15,375 nucleotides of DNA from Davidsoniella eucalypti (taxonomy: Eukaryota > Ascomycota > Sordariomycetes > Microascales > Ceratocystidaceae): NCBI GenBank assembly GCA_004009845.1, contig RMBW01000284.1, positions 1-15,375 of the forward strand, read 5' to 3'. Position numbers and translations under genes: made by a program. Within the stretch, counting starts at the first letter, position 1, and every line of letters begins with the position of its first letter. Below, piece by piece: positions 1 to 8,138 of the stretch. Below the pieces are notes generated by a model. That model saw nothing but the letters and a program-made list of their open reading frames with translations, was not told the DNA's origin and searched no databases.

Positions 1-1
1 T

Positions 2-991
2 GTGTCGTACGTCACCAACACTGACAACTGGCTGGGTACGCAACTGGTCCAGGACACCGCCACACCCACTGTTAACAGTGAGATGGCTACCGCTACTACT
101 GCTGAGGCCATGCCTTCGGACATGCCTTCAAGCATTGACAGCGGTAACGATGAGACCCAGCCCGATGGCACCACTCTGATCCGCCTGTGCTTCGACTACA
201 CTCTGCGTTACGAGTTCGTCAGCCTGAACTACACCTCGGCTCAGCAGATCTTCGCCAACCTGCCCAGCGTTATCGCTTACGGTGAGAATATCGACGTGTC
301 CGAGGTTGACGTCACCAGCTTGGTTCCCCTGCAGACCAAGAGCAGCCTGGGCTATATCACCACTTGCGCTCACATGTACGTTCCATCGCTCGTTGTTGCT
401 CAGCTGGCTCTGGATGTCCCTCTGGCCAGCTCCAAGATCTACTCGAACCCCAGCATGATCCCTTCGCAGCTGGCCGATGCCATCAACAGCTCGATCGACA
501 TCTACATTAGCGATGATGAGACTACCACTGATGGTTCGTACTCGGATGGTACCAGCCCCAGCAGCCCTTCAAGCAGCTCTGGTTCTTCCGATGGTGCGTC
601 GGGTGATAGCAGCGGCTTATTTGGCAGCAGCTCGAGCTCTAGCTCTCAGTCGTCCAAGCAGAAGGGTGCTACTGTCGGTATTGCCGTCGGTGCCGTCTTT
701 GTTGCTGCTGGCTACGGAGCTGCTATGTTCGTTGTTGCCCGCCGCTACAAGAGCAAGAAGCAGACTCACCGCCGCTCTTCGTCCATCTCCAACAACTCAT
801 CAGAGATATACCAGGAAGGCCCTGCGCCTGCTATGATGGGTGGTGCGCTCATGAGCCGCGAATTCTCTTCGTATGGCGCTGTTCCTAATGGTCGGGAAAG
901 CCACGGCTCTGGCCGCAGTGCTGGCCAGTCGGTACGCACGGCGGGCATCTCCCCCCCCGTCGCTGCTGAGAACTCTCTGGGCTGGAACTAA
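2..991 (+). CDS. MSB2: Msb2-like signalling mucin, C-terminal part (5' end outside window)
   Basis: The frame is open from the left edge to a TAA at 989-991; the true start lies upstream. The 329 visible residues read, in order: a short S/T-rich stretch (1-56); a folded extracellular region (57-170) with two cysteines and possible N-glycosylation sites (NYT near 76, NSS near 162), matching the conserved membrane-proximal domain of Msb2; a Ser/Gly/Asp linker (171-220); one membrane helix (about 222-246) rich in G/A/V; a basic stop-transfer stretch (RRYKSKKQTHRR); and an 80-residue cytoplasmic tail ending AAENSLGWN, an ending I associate with filamentous-fungus Msb2. Msb2 is a plasma-membrane mucin that signals to Cdc42 and a MAPK cascade for filamentation, surface sensing and osmotic stress. 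The large S/T repeat domain would be upstream. The membrane topology is seen in the sequence; the family name rests on my recall of the tail and domain order. Confidence 0.85.
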   Translation: MSYVTNTDNWLGTQLVQDTATPTVNSEMATATTAEAMPSDMPSSIDSGNDETQPDGTTLIRLCFDYTLRYEFVSLNYTSAQQIFANLPSVIAYGENIDVSEVDVTSLVPLQTKSSLGYITTCAHMYVPSLVVAQLALDVPLASSKIYSNPSMIPSQLADAINSSIDIYISDDETTTDGSYSDGTSPSSPSSSSGSSDGASGDSSGLFGSSSSSSSQSSKQKGATVGIAVGAVFVAAGYGAAMFVVARRYKSKKQTHRRSSSISNNSSEIYQEGPAPAMMGGALMSREFSSYGAVPNGRESHGSGRSAGQSVRTAGISPPVAAENSLGWN

Positions 992-1413
992 TTGTGTCTG
1001 ACCACAGTTGTTCTTAATCTATCAAATGACTTGGCCTGTCGCAAATCTAGTGAAAGGCTACTAAAAAGCTGTGAACCTCTTGTCTTTTATCTTTATTATT
1101 ATTATTATTCGAGAGGCAGGAGCTGCTTGGTCTTTACTGATTTGAGTTTCTTTTTCTGATCCGATTTGGACGATTCCATTTTTATCATATCTTCGTTACA
1201 TTCATTTCTCAAAACTTCACATTTATTCTCTATGTATATGTCTTCTATTTAGCGGCATCTTTTTTTCTTCTTGTTTACTACTATCACTTATTTTACTTTC
1301 TTATTATCATGATCTAAAAAGAGAAAAAACAACGACAGCCATTTCATTTATTATCCAATTCCTTCTGTTTTACCTATCATACATATTCTACTTCAAGTTA
1401 AAGAATTTAATCC

Positions 1414-1425
1414 CACGTGCACGTG
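1414..1425. promoter_or_regulatory. Tandem E-box forming a 12-bp palindrome
   Basis: CACGTGCACGTG: two abutting CACGTG E-boxes that together form a perfect palindrome. CACGTG is bound by bHLH factors of the Cbf1, Pho4 and SREBP type in fungi. The site is 420 bp past the MSB2 stop and 2.2 kb before the next ATG, so its target is unclear. Confidence 0.4.
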
Positions 1426-2412
1426 ACTACATACTGTATGTCCTTGCGAGTGCTGCCGTGTGTTTTATCTTGTTAGGCTACAAGAACAAAAATGTGATGA
1501 TATTATCGGCTATACCTCTCAAAACAAAGTCCTTCTCACCTCTTTGTAGTTTCGCCCCCTCATTCTTTATCATTCCTCTTTATCACATACAGCGAACGAA
1601 ACGCGACACAAAGAGCTTTCTTATGTCTTTCTTTCACGATACGCCCATACTTGGCATCGATGCATCTACTTTTGGTGTCTTCTGTTTCCTTTGTTTTGGC
1701 TCATATTGAGAGGGAGGATATCATATATCCTTGTCATGCCGTTTGATCTCATTTGTATACTGTCATTAAAGGGAATAATACCTTCATCTTCTAACACAAA
1801 ATCTTTTGGGGGGTAAGGCTGGTTGGAAGGAGGATACTGGAATCTAGTCATGATTGCCTATATTTTTTCTCTTCGTCCTGATTCTGGTAGTAGTTGGTTT
1901 TGGCTTGATTGAGGTCTATGTATCATAGATTCCATTATCTGAGTTTTTTTTATATCTGGTGATAGGCTAGTTGGATTTGGTTATGGGTGGCATGATTTCA
2001 CTGTACTGCTTCCTTTTTGTTTTTGCTCACTCCGCCATCTGCCCGGAGTTGGTTCATGTTCCACCGAAGTATCACTTTTCTTTTTTACGGATTTTTTTTC
2101 TTTTCAAAATACCCCCCTTTGGCAGCTCGGATGACTATAAAGTCAAAAGCAATTGGCTTTTTTCTTTCTTTTCTTACCCTTCGCTTTGCATTTTTCACAC
2201 CTTTTTTCTTTCTTTCTTTTGTTCGAGACTTTTTGCATATATTCTTGTTACATTTGTACATCAATATTTGTTAGATACTCGAAGGGAAGGCCCTTTTCAG
2301 ATGAACTAAAATTTCCTCTTTCTATATAATGTTCCATTTACATTTTCAACTGTTTGTACCCGTTTCTTGGTCTGTTTACTGAGAAACAATTCAAAATGAG
2401 ATGTTGTCTCCA

Positions 2413-2430
2413 TTTATGTATGTACATAAA
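2413..2430. repeat. Inverted repeat with 8-bp arms
   Basis: TTTATGTA, a 2-base centre, then TACATAAA, the exact reverse complement. TATGTA and TACATA are yeast 3'-end efficiency elements, so this could act as a processing signal on either strand; that role is inferred. Confidence 0.35.
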
Positions 2431-2662
2431 AGCCCTGTGATTTATGTTGTTTCGCCATTGATCTATGTTCTGATAGGAAGTTGTATACTTTTTTATATTT
2501 TATAGCTGGTGTGATTTGTGATTTTGGTGTTGGATGCGTTTTTCTGTAATATACAACTTAAGGTTTAGGGAATTGAAAACTCAACGTTGCAAATGTGCAA
2601 AATATAAATCGTCATGATCGTCCGTAGATTTTGTTATTTTATGGCATGTCGTTCGGAATATG

Positions 2663-2672
2663 GTCACGTGAC
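2663..2672. promoter_or_regulatory. E-box palindrome GTCACGTGAC
   Basis: A perfect 10-bp palindrome around CACGTG with the flanking bases preferred by Cbf1-like bHLH proteins. It lies 950 bp before the ATG at 3613. Binding is inferred from the motif only. Confidence 0.4.
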
Positions 2673-3022
2673 ATTATTATAGTTCGGACGGATGCCTTCT
2701 GAGACTTAAGCATGTCTAGATGTCAGGTTTCACAGGTATTATCACGTTCATCGAAGATATAAGCAATAGAAAGAAACTACAATTTGAAACTCATACCCTT
2801 TTGTTTGACATGCTGACGAGATTTCTTTTAGTTCAACGGAATATTCGCTAAGATAAAGAGGCTTAGTTTGAGAGATTTTGTTGAAAAGCGGCAGTTTCCG
2901 CTTTTGGATTTAACAAAGAAGCTTTATGGAGACTGAATTTGGACAACAATAGAATAGCTTAATTTTTTTGTCTTTGTCTTTTTGTTGCTTCTGTCTTTGA
3001 GCATTCGAGACATGCTTTACGT

Positions 3023-3036
3023 GAGACTCTAGTCTC
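3023..3036. repeat. Short inverted repeat in upstream region
   Basis: GAGACT, a 2-base centre, then AGTCTC. ACGTG sequences flank it on both sides within 15 bases. It may be a dimeric factor site in the promoter of the gene at 3613; it could equally be chance. Confidence 0.25.
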
Positions 3037-3117
3037 TTTAACGTGCTCTTTAAATTCTACAATGTTCTTTGTTGACTATGCTAATGATTTGTTTATTTCT
3101 ACGATGAACAATGAAGA

Positions 3118-3122
3118 AGGGG
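3118..3122 (+). promoter_or_regulatory. STRE-like AGGGG element
   Basis: AGGGG at the start of a run of six G, about 95 bp before the TATA box. It matches the stress response element of Msn2/4-type C2H2 factors. Five-base motifs are frequent by chance, so this is weak. Confidence 0.2.
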
Positions 3123-3213
3123 GGCATAGCTAACGATGCCTCTATCTGAATTGATCTTTGAGAGCTGAATCACTACGTGTCGGAGAACAAAGGCCATGAG
3201 AGCGAGATTTGGG

Positions 3214-3221
3214 TATAAATA
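3214..3221 (+). promoter_or_regulatory. TATA box of the gene at 3613
   Basis: TATAAATA is followed by a pyrimidine-rich, ATG-free stretch from about 3240 that looks like a transcript leader. It is the best core promoter candidate in the window and fits a leader of roughly 300 nt after removal of the probable 5'-UTR intron. Confidence 0.55.
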
Positions 3222-3424
3222 CGCTTGTCTTCTGACCAAAGTAGTGTCTCTTTCCGTTTGCTATCTATATCTATTCTCATTCTCACCATCACATCTTCAT
3301 CCACTCCAACTCATCCTCAAAACCATCTTCTAGATTTGGTCTAGTTTTTCCTGGCGAGTAACTTTGCTAATTATTTTTGCATATTGCCACCCATTACTGA
3401 TTCTAGAACATCTCTCGATCTCAG

Positions 3425-3511
3425 GTACGTTTTAGGACTTCTTCTATTCAAGTTGAACTAGCTTACTTTAGTCACGTTAACTTGATCATTTTCCATTTTC
3501 TTTTTTCAAAG
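3425..3511 (+). other. Probable 5'-UTR intron
   Basis: CAG|GTACGT donor at 3425, a possible branch TTAAC near 3478-3482, a T-rich tract, then an acceptor AAAG ending at 3511 (a second AG lies at 3517-3518). The 87-nt length matches the coding introns of this window. Neither the intron nor the surrounding leader contains an ATG, so splicing would not change the start codon. Transcript reads would settle it. Confidence 0.5.
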
Positions 3512-3612
3512 TTGCCAGATACACCTCATTTGGAGCAGTTCCATTGCAGATATACCATATATATCCATCTAATCATTCGGCCGCAGCCATTCAATTTCTG
3601 TTGATTTTCAAT

Positions 3613-4419
3613 ATGTCTGTTCCCAGCATTCAGTCTTACCGCGAAGCCCTTGTGCTCCGCCGTAGAGATTCTTTCTTGACCGCCGGCGACCGCGCCCGGA
3701 TCGACGAGATGTGCGCCATCCTCGATACCGCCTGTGCTGCCGCCGCCGCTGCTAACCTTGATATTAGTGCCGATGCTTCTGATACCGCTAGCGTTGACTC
3801 GGAGTCGATCTATTCCCAGGACAACAGCTCTGTCGACGGCTTTCCCGCTGGCCTGTCCCCCGCGCCTCCCGTTGGTATCCAAGTTCGAAACTCTCTATAT
3901 GATGCCCCCATCAAAGGTCTCCGTCGTGAATCGCGCCGTACAATGGTTTTCGAAGACGCCGTTTCTATCATTTCTACAGAGCAGATGGCCATCGAAGCCG
4001 CTATCTCTGCTACTCATGATATCAACAGCGCGCCTTCTGCTACGCAACTCGGCAACTTACAGCGCATTCTTGACGAAACTTACAAGAATACATCCGTTTC
4101 TACCTTGTACGTCGCCGAGGAAGATGAGAACAAGGAAGTCCAAGATGGGATCTCTTCCACTTTGTCCAGCGACTCTAAGCGTACTCGGACCATCTCGTTC
4201 GCCCCTCTGCCTGCCAAAGAGTGTGTTGCCACCAAGAGCGCGATCAAGCACGAACACAGGGTGTTGAAGTTGTTCCACTGCCTATCAACCGGCTGCCATA
4301 GTATTCTCAGCAATGCAAACAAGGCGGGTGATAAGAACGAATACGCCCGTGTTCGTAAGCAGATGAAGCGCAACAATAGCAAGATCGTCAAGATCCTTCG
4401 CCGCATCTCCAATGAGTAA
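3613..4419 (+). CDS. Unrecognised 268-aa protein, Ser/Ala-rich with basic helical C-terminus
   Basis: I do not recognise this protein. The ATG at 3613 is the first one after the TATA box and opens a frame of 268 codons; the frame extends 23 codons upstream without any ATG. Visible parts: an N-terminal helical stretch with many R/E/D residues (about 1-40); an alanine run (about 40-46); an acidic Ser/Asp-rich segment (50-75); a middle region without obvious motif containing RRESRR (about 105-110) and two predicted helices around residues 115-160; and a basic C-terminal segment (about 215-268) with two cysteines and a K/R-rich helix (RKQMKRNNSKIVKILRRI). There is no signal peptide or membrane segment. 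The C-terminus could bind nucleic acid or membrane, but that is a guess. Codon use is GC-rich at third positions like its neighbours, which supports a real gene. It is convergent with the gene on the other strand at 4741. Confidence 0.75.
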   Translation: MSVPSIQSYREALVLRRRDSFLTAGDRARIDEMCAILDTACAAAAAANLDISADASDTASVDSESIYSQDNSSVDGFPAGLSPAPPVGIQVRNSLYDAPIKGLRRESRRTMVFEDAVSIISTEQMAIEAAISATHDINSAPSATQLGNLQRILDETYKNTSVSTLYVAEEDENKEVQDGISSTLSSDSKRTRTISFAPLPAKECVATKSAIKHEHRVLKLFHCLSTGCHSILSNANKAGDKNEYARVRKQMKRNNSKIVKILRRISNE

Positions 4420-4740
4420 GTATCTATGAGGCAAGAAGACCTGTCAAGTCTTGTCTCTACAATTGCTTGTGTATTTATTTTATTTTCCCACTGCGGCTGG
4501 CCGCATATAGTTTTTGTTTTTGCTTTCTTGATTTGATTTGCCATTTTTGTCATATTTCTGCATCTGATTTACTAGCCTACATTAAATATCATCTTTGTAA
4601 CTTTGATTTATTAACTGTGCCTTGACCATAAGATGAATGTGTAGTACGTGACGTAATTAATTTTCTAGTTCTATTAACAACCTTAATATGCCACATTGTA
4701 GGAACTCTGGCCATGTTTGACACTCTATGCTTCTACATTT
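4420..4740. other. Short convergent spacer
   Basis: AT-rich sequence between two convergent stop codons, presumably both 3' UTRs and their polyadenylation signals. No other gene is seen. A consensus splice donor overlaps the left stop codon (see findings). Confidence 0.5.
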
Positions 4741-7652
4741 CTAACGCCACGTCGGAACGCCCGCTGGATAGTCCTTTGGGCCGCTCTCGCCCATGAATTT
4801 AGCCATAGCGTACGGTAACTGCGGCGGACCATCAACGACGCCATCTGGGCCGACAGCAGCCACCACGCCCATTTTCTTCTTAGCCTCGTGATAATCACGC
4901 AATTTACCTAAAGCGAACTTGCTAACCTTTCTCTTATCATCAGGATAGCGAAGCATGGGCACTTGAACGATAGCTTCGAAGATAGCACGGACTTTATGAG
5001 GCGACATAGACTGGCGCTTGGCAATGAGTTCCAGCGGCATAGTCTCGATGATGGAGTCGAGGATATCGATGATGACGTGTTTGACAAACGGCGTTTCCGC
5101 AGACGGTCTTGGAACTGCCGAGACAGCGAGGGAGGATGACGAAAAAGGAGATGTTGTCATAAAGGAAGGGGCAGAGGAAAGAGGCTGGAGGTCGTTGGAG
5201 ACGGGCAATGGTTGCTGTTGGAACAGAACCTGCTGTTGAGATGCCGGCTGTGGTTTACGGAACTGCATGTTGGAAATATCGGAGTTGGATCCGTTGAGGC
5301 GTGCAGCTTGTGTAGCAAGAGCAAACTGGCGGACACCTTGGGCACCGGCTAGTTGAATTTGAGAGGGATGGTGTTGTTGCTGTTGTTGAGGCATCGATAT
5401 ACCAGATGAGTCATGGCTTCCCGCAGGCAAGGCATGCTGGTGGCCAGGAATATGATTACTCTGCTGTGTAGTTTGAGTCGCCCCTATAGTTGTTTCTATG
5501 TATTAGTATGGGTTTGTTAACAAAGATGTGAATTCACTAGTGACTGTATATGTATACCTCCGGAACGGTTGCTGAGGGCTTGTATTTGCTGTATAGCCTG
5601 TTGATCTAGAATCGCCGACGGTGCAATTCCAAGTTCCTGGCACGACAGCACGAGTTGACGTACAGACGGGCCTAGCAACGATAAATCGAGTCCCGAGTCG
5701 ACGGCCGCTATATCCTGGTGTTGTTGCTGTTGTGAAGGCGGCAGAGGCGATGGCCCAGTTGGAAAGAGCTGTGGACAGAGAATTTTCAAGGCGTCTAGTT
5801 GAGCATCTGAGAGCCCAGTGGTGCCAGATGCCAATCCCAACAGTGCCTGAAGGCCAGCCGGCTGAGGAGGAGGCAAAGGCGTTTGGTCGTCGTTAGCCTG
5901 GTTGTTGGGCTGCGACTGGAACTGGGAACTGGGAACTTGACGTGGTGACATAGACTCCGGAGAAGAGATAGCTCCAGACTTTTCAGTTTCCTGCTGTCTA
6001 CCCACTGCTGATTTATTAGCTGCCTCGAAAACTGAAGTCCAGAGTGGGTGGTTTGCTAGCTCGGGGTTCAAAGCTAGTAAAGCGGAAGTCATGCGTGTCT
6101 GGAGCGGATCGTCAGCCGGTGGAAGAGCACCAGGAATATTAGTCTTGGTGCGCTTTGCTCCCGGTTGAACCGGCCGGCTTTGCGGTTCAACAGTAGTCGT
6201 TTCGTCTTCCTGGAATAATCGCTTAGTTGCCGCACGAGAGGCTGTGGTGTCTGGATCTGACTGTTGCTGGGCTGGTAATGGCTGAGAACTGGGTACTGGT
6301 ACTTCGGCTGTCGGAGCTTTGTTAGCCATAATAGAAGATGAGACTGCTTCATTATGAGCAGAGCTGGCTTGACTTGCTGTTAAGCCCCCCGATGGTCCTT
6401 GCGATCTGAAGGCATCGTTAGTCAGAGTTTGAGGCATCTGATATGCCGTTGCCATATTGAACGGGAAGGCCTGTGGATATCCCTGTGACGCAAAGCCTGG
6501 CATGAAGCCCTGTGAAAGTGCCGAAAATGACGGCTGCTGCATTATATGCGGAAATCCATAGAACATGTTGGGGTTCATCATGTGTTGATAAGCTGCCATC
6601 TGGGCCATATTCTGCACTACTGGATCGCTTTTGGAAGTTGGGGCTGAAGGAATCAGACCTGAACTTGAAACTGAACTAGGCGCTACTACTGTAGAAGAGT
6701 CTGGATGTTGAAGAGACATTGATGGTTGTTTATCTGCCATGGTAGGATCTGTTCTTGAGCTGGGTGCAGTGTCTGGAGGTATACTATTGGGAGCGGGTGT
6801 GACTTTGGGCTGTTCAAAAGCCACCTGAAGCTGTTTCTGACTTTTATTGGGCAACGAACTAGAGTTACTTATGTCGGTAATATACTCTACTTGTGATGTA
6901 TTATGGGTTGCGTGAAGCCGAGAATCTCTAGACTGGAACGAGCCATCAGACTGCGCAACATTTAGGCCACTGGTAGACATCTGAGCCAAGGGGGCAGTGG
7001 CAACAGACGTATCTAAAGCGATGTCACTATTTTCTTCTGGTCGCGAGCTGCTTGAGTCTGGCTGTGAAGGCCCCGAAGAAGATGGTGCCACTGTCTGTAA
7101 AGAACTTGGATTTGACTGGCTGTGATTGCTATGATCTTGAAGCCGAGGAGAAACGATGGAGGAGTTACATTCTCGCGGCAAAGAAGCGGTTGTCCGCTGG
7201 AGATCTTGAGCATTCTCGCTGTTAGATGCCATATCAAAAGAAGGCATCACGATGTTCCTAGCTGGCGGGGGTTCGAGATCACGCATCGAGCGGCTAAAGG
7301 GCACTATCTGTGGCAAAGAAGGAAGTGAATGACTCGTAGTTTCAACAGCGGCAGTAGAATGTCCCGAGGAGAAGCTGTTCCCAAAGCTGCTGTGTTGCTT
7401 CTGTCGAGGAGAGGTGGTCATGTAGAAGGAAAGCTGAGCAATAGATGGCAATGAAACAAGATGCGGAACTCGACACGAAGCTGGGGCTTGAGCTGACGGT
7501 AGATCTAAGTTGAAAGTTGAAGGTTCGAGAATCTGAGGAACGGAGTTGGTATCACAAGATGAAGTTTCTGGACATGCTGGATTGTTGCCCATGGTTGTGA
7601 TTGACATAATGAGTAGTATGGTTGATAGTTGAGAGGGAGAAATGGGTATCAT
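4741..7652 (-). CDS. Unrecognised 945-aa Ser/Pro/Gln-rich protein with C-terminal HTH-like domain
   Basis: Two exons, 7652-5558 and 5483-4741. The 74-nt intron (5484-5557) has donor GTATAC, branch TACTAAT and acceptor TATAG, and keeps the frame (G|GG). Most of the protein is low-complexity S/P/Q/T. Islands that look constrained: SLPSIAQLSFYMTTSP (about 67-82); a Met/Phe/Tyr/Gln-rich patch (348-408); basic KRTKT (500-504), a possible nuclear signal; a short helical segment around LLALNPELANHPLWTSVF (525-542); a Leu-rich segment (about 600-695); and a compact C-terminal domain (831-903). The last has two amphipathic helices followed by IAKRQSMSPHKVRAIFEAIV, which resembles a helix-turn-helix, then a basic K/R-rich helix. 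This composition suggests a nuclear or transcriptional regulator or an RNA-associated protein, but I cannot name a family. The first ATG (7652) is uncertain: a TATA-like TTATAAATAA sits only about 10 nt before it, so Met16 (7607) or Met21 (7592) may be the true start. Confidence 0.8.
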
Positions 7653-8138
7653 GGGCTTTATTATTTATAAACCTGAAGAGTGGCCCATTTTCTTGTCATT
7701 GTGAAATAAGAACTATATTTCACTTAGACTGTCAACCTTTAGCCTATTTAGGCTGCCTACTTTTCTTTTAACTTATATCTAACGGAAGCCTATAAGGCAA
7801 CTTACATCAAGATACTGTTATTAGGGTTTACATTTAGTACCTGAAAAGTGGATCTGAGTATACCTATTGGTGCAAATATACTTATAGCAGCCCCTCTATC
7901 TAAGCTGAGCTTGCAGCAGCAACGATAAAAACTCCGGGAGGAGCAACTACTTGTGTAAAGCTGCATCTACTTAGGCAACAACCAACAAACGACACTTTTA
8001 GATACGTTGTGTAGCCCGAAAATTTCCCTTTGTTTCTTTTCCTTTCACTTCATTTTCTTTCCACAAACACCATCTAAAATTGCCGTCTCTTTCATCAATA
8101 ACAGTTGTCCATTTTTGCCTTTTTCCTTCATCGGCATA
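7653..8138. promoter_or_regulatory. Divergent promoter between the 945-aa gene and CSN6
   Basis: This 486-bp spacer holds the control regions of both flanking genes. Visible elements: a TATA-like TTATTTATAA (7661-7670) close to the left gene; AGCCTATTTAGGCT (7741-7754) and GCCTATAAGGC (7788-7798), two inverted repeats sharing GCCTA; TTAGGGTTT (7821-7829), a telobox of the Tbf1 type; and ATTGG (7866-7870), a CCAAT box in reverse. The last 130 bases before CSN6 are pyrimidine-rich and free of ATG, as expected for its 5' UTR. Confidence 0.5.
7741..7754. repeat. Inverted repeat AGCCTA-TT-TAGGCT
   Basis: A perfect 6-bp stem with a 2-base centre. The core GCCTA recurs just downstream (CTGCCTAC at 7753-7760, and again in the inverted repeat at 7788-7798). 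It may be a dimeric regulator site; function is inferred from symmetry and repetition only. Confidence 0.35.

Larger units (their letters stand above)
992..3213. other. Long AT-rich spacer with no convincing gene
   Basis: The first few hundred bases are the likely 3' UTR and terminator of the MSB2 gene, with a short TTA repeat near 1093-1110 and many T-rich tracts. Open frames in this stretch (for example 1458-1709 and 1971-2309 on +, 1666-1851 on -) are short; the + strand ones are dominated by F, L, S and I from T-rich DNA and show no recognisable motif. The right part is probably the upstream control region of the gene at 3613. A promoter region of more than 2 kb would suggest a tightly regulated gene, or an unannotated non-coding transcript; neither is shown by the sequence. 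Confidence 0.6.

Noticed and set aside
2..991. Other frames within the MSB2 region (for example 477-836 on +)
   Set aside because: Shadows of the Ser/Ala-rich coding frame; only the main frame shows a domain, a membrane helix and a family-typical C-terminus.
1493..1640. Box C-like GTGATGA suggesting a C/D snoRNA
   Set aside because: No CTGA box D at a suitable distance and no terminal stem.
1666..1851. 61-codon ORF on the minus strand with a non-repetitive, protein-like sequence
   Set aside because: Short, no recognisable motif, no promoter-like or leader signal beyond a plain ATG, and it lies in an AT-rich spacer. Kept only as a possible small ORF to test with ribosome profiling.
2219..2235. 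GTTCGAGAC followed by T-run, resembling a tRNA box B and terminator
   Set aside because: No box A or cloverleaf fits the T-rich sequence upstream.
1971..2309. 112-codon open frame on the plus strand
   Set aside because: Composition is dominated by Phe, Leu, Ser and Ile from T-rich DNA; a second overlapping frame looks the same, so it is a base-composition artefact.
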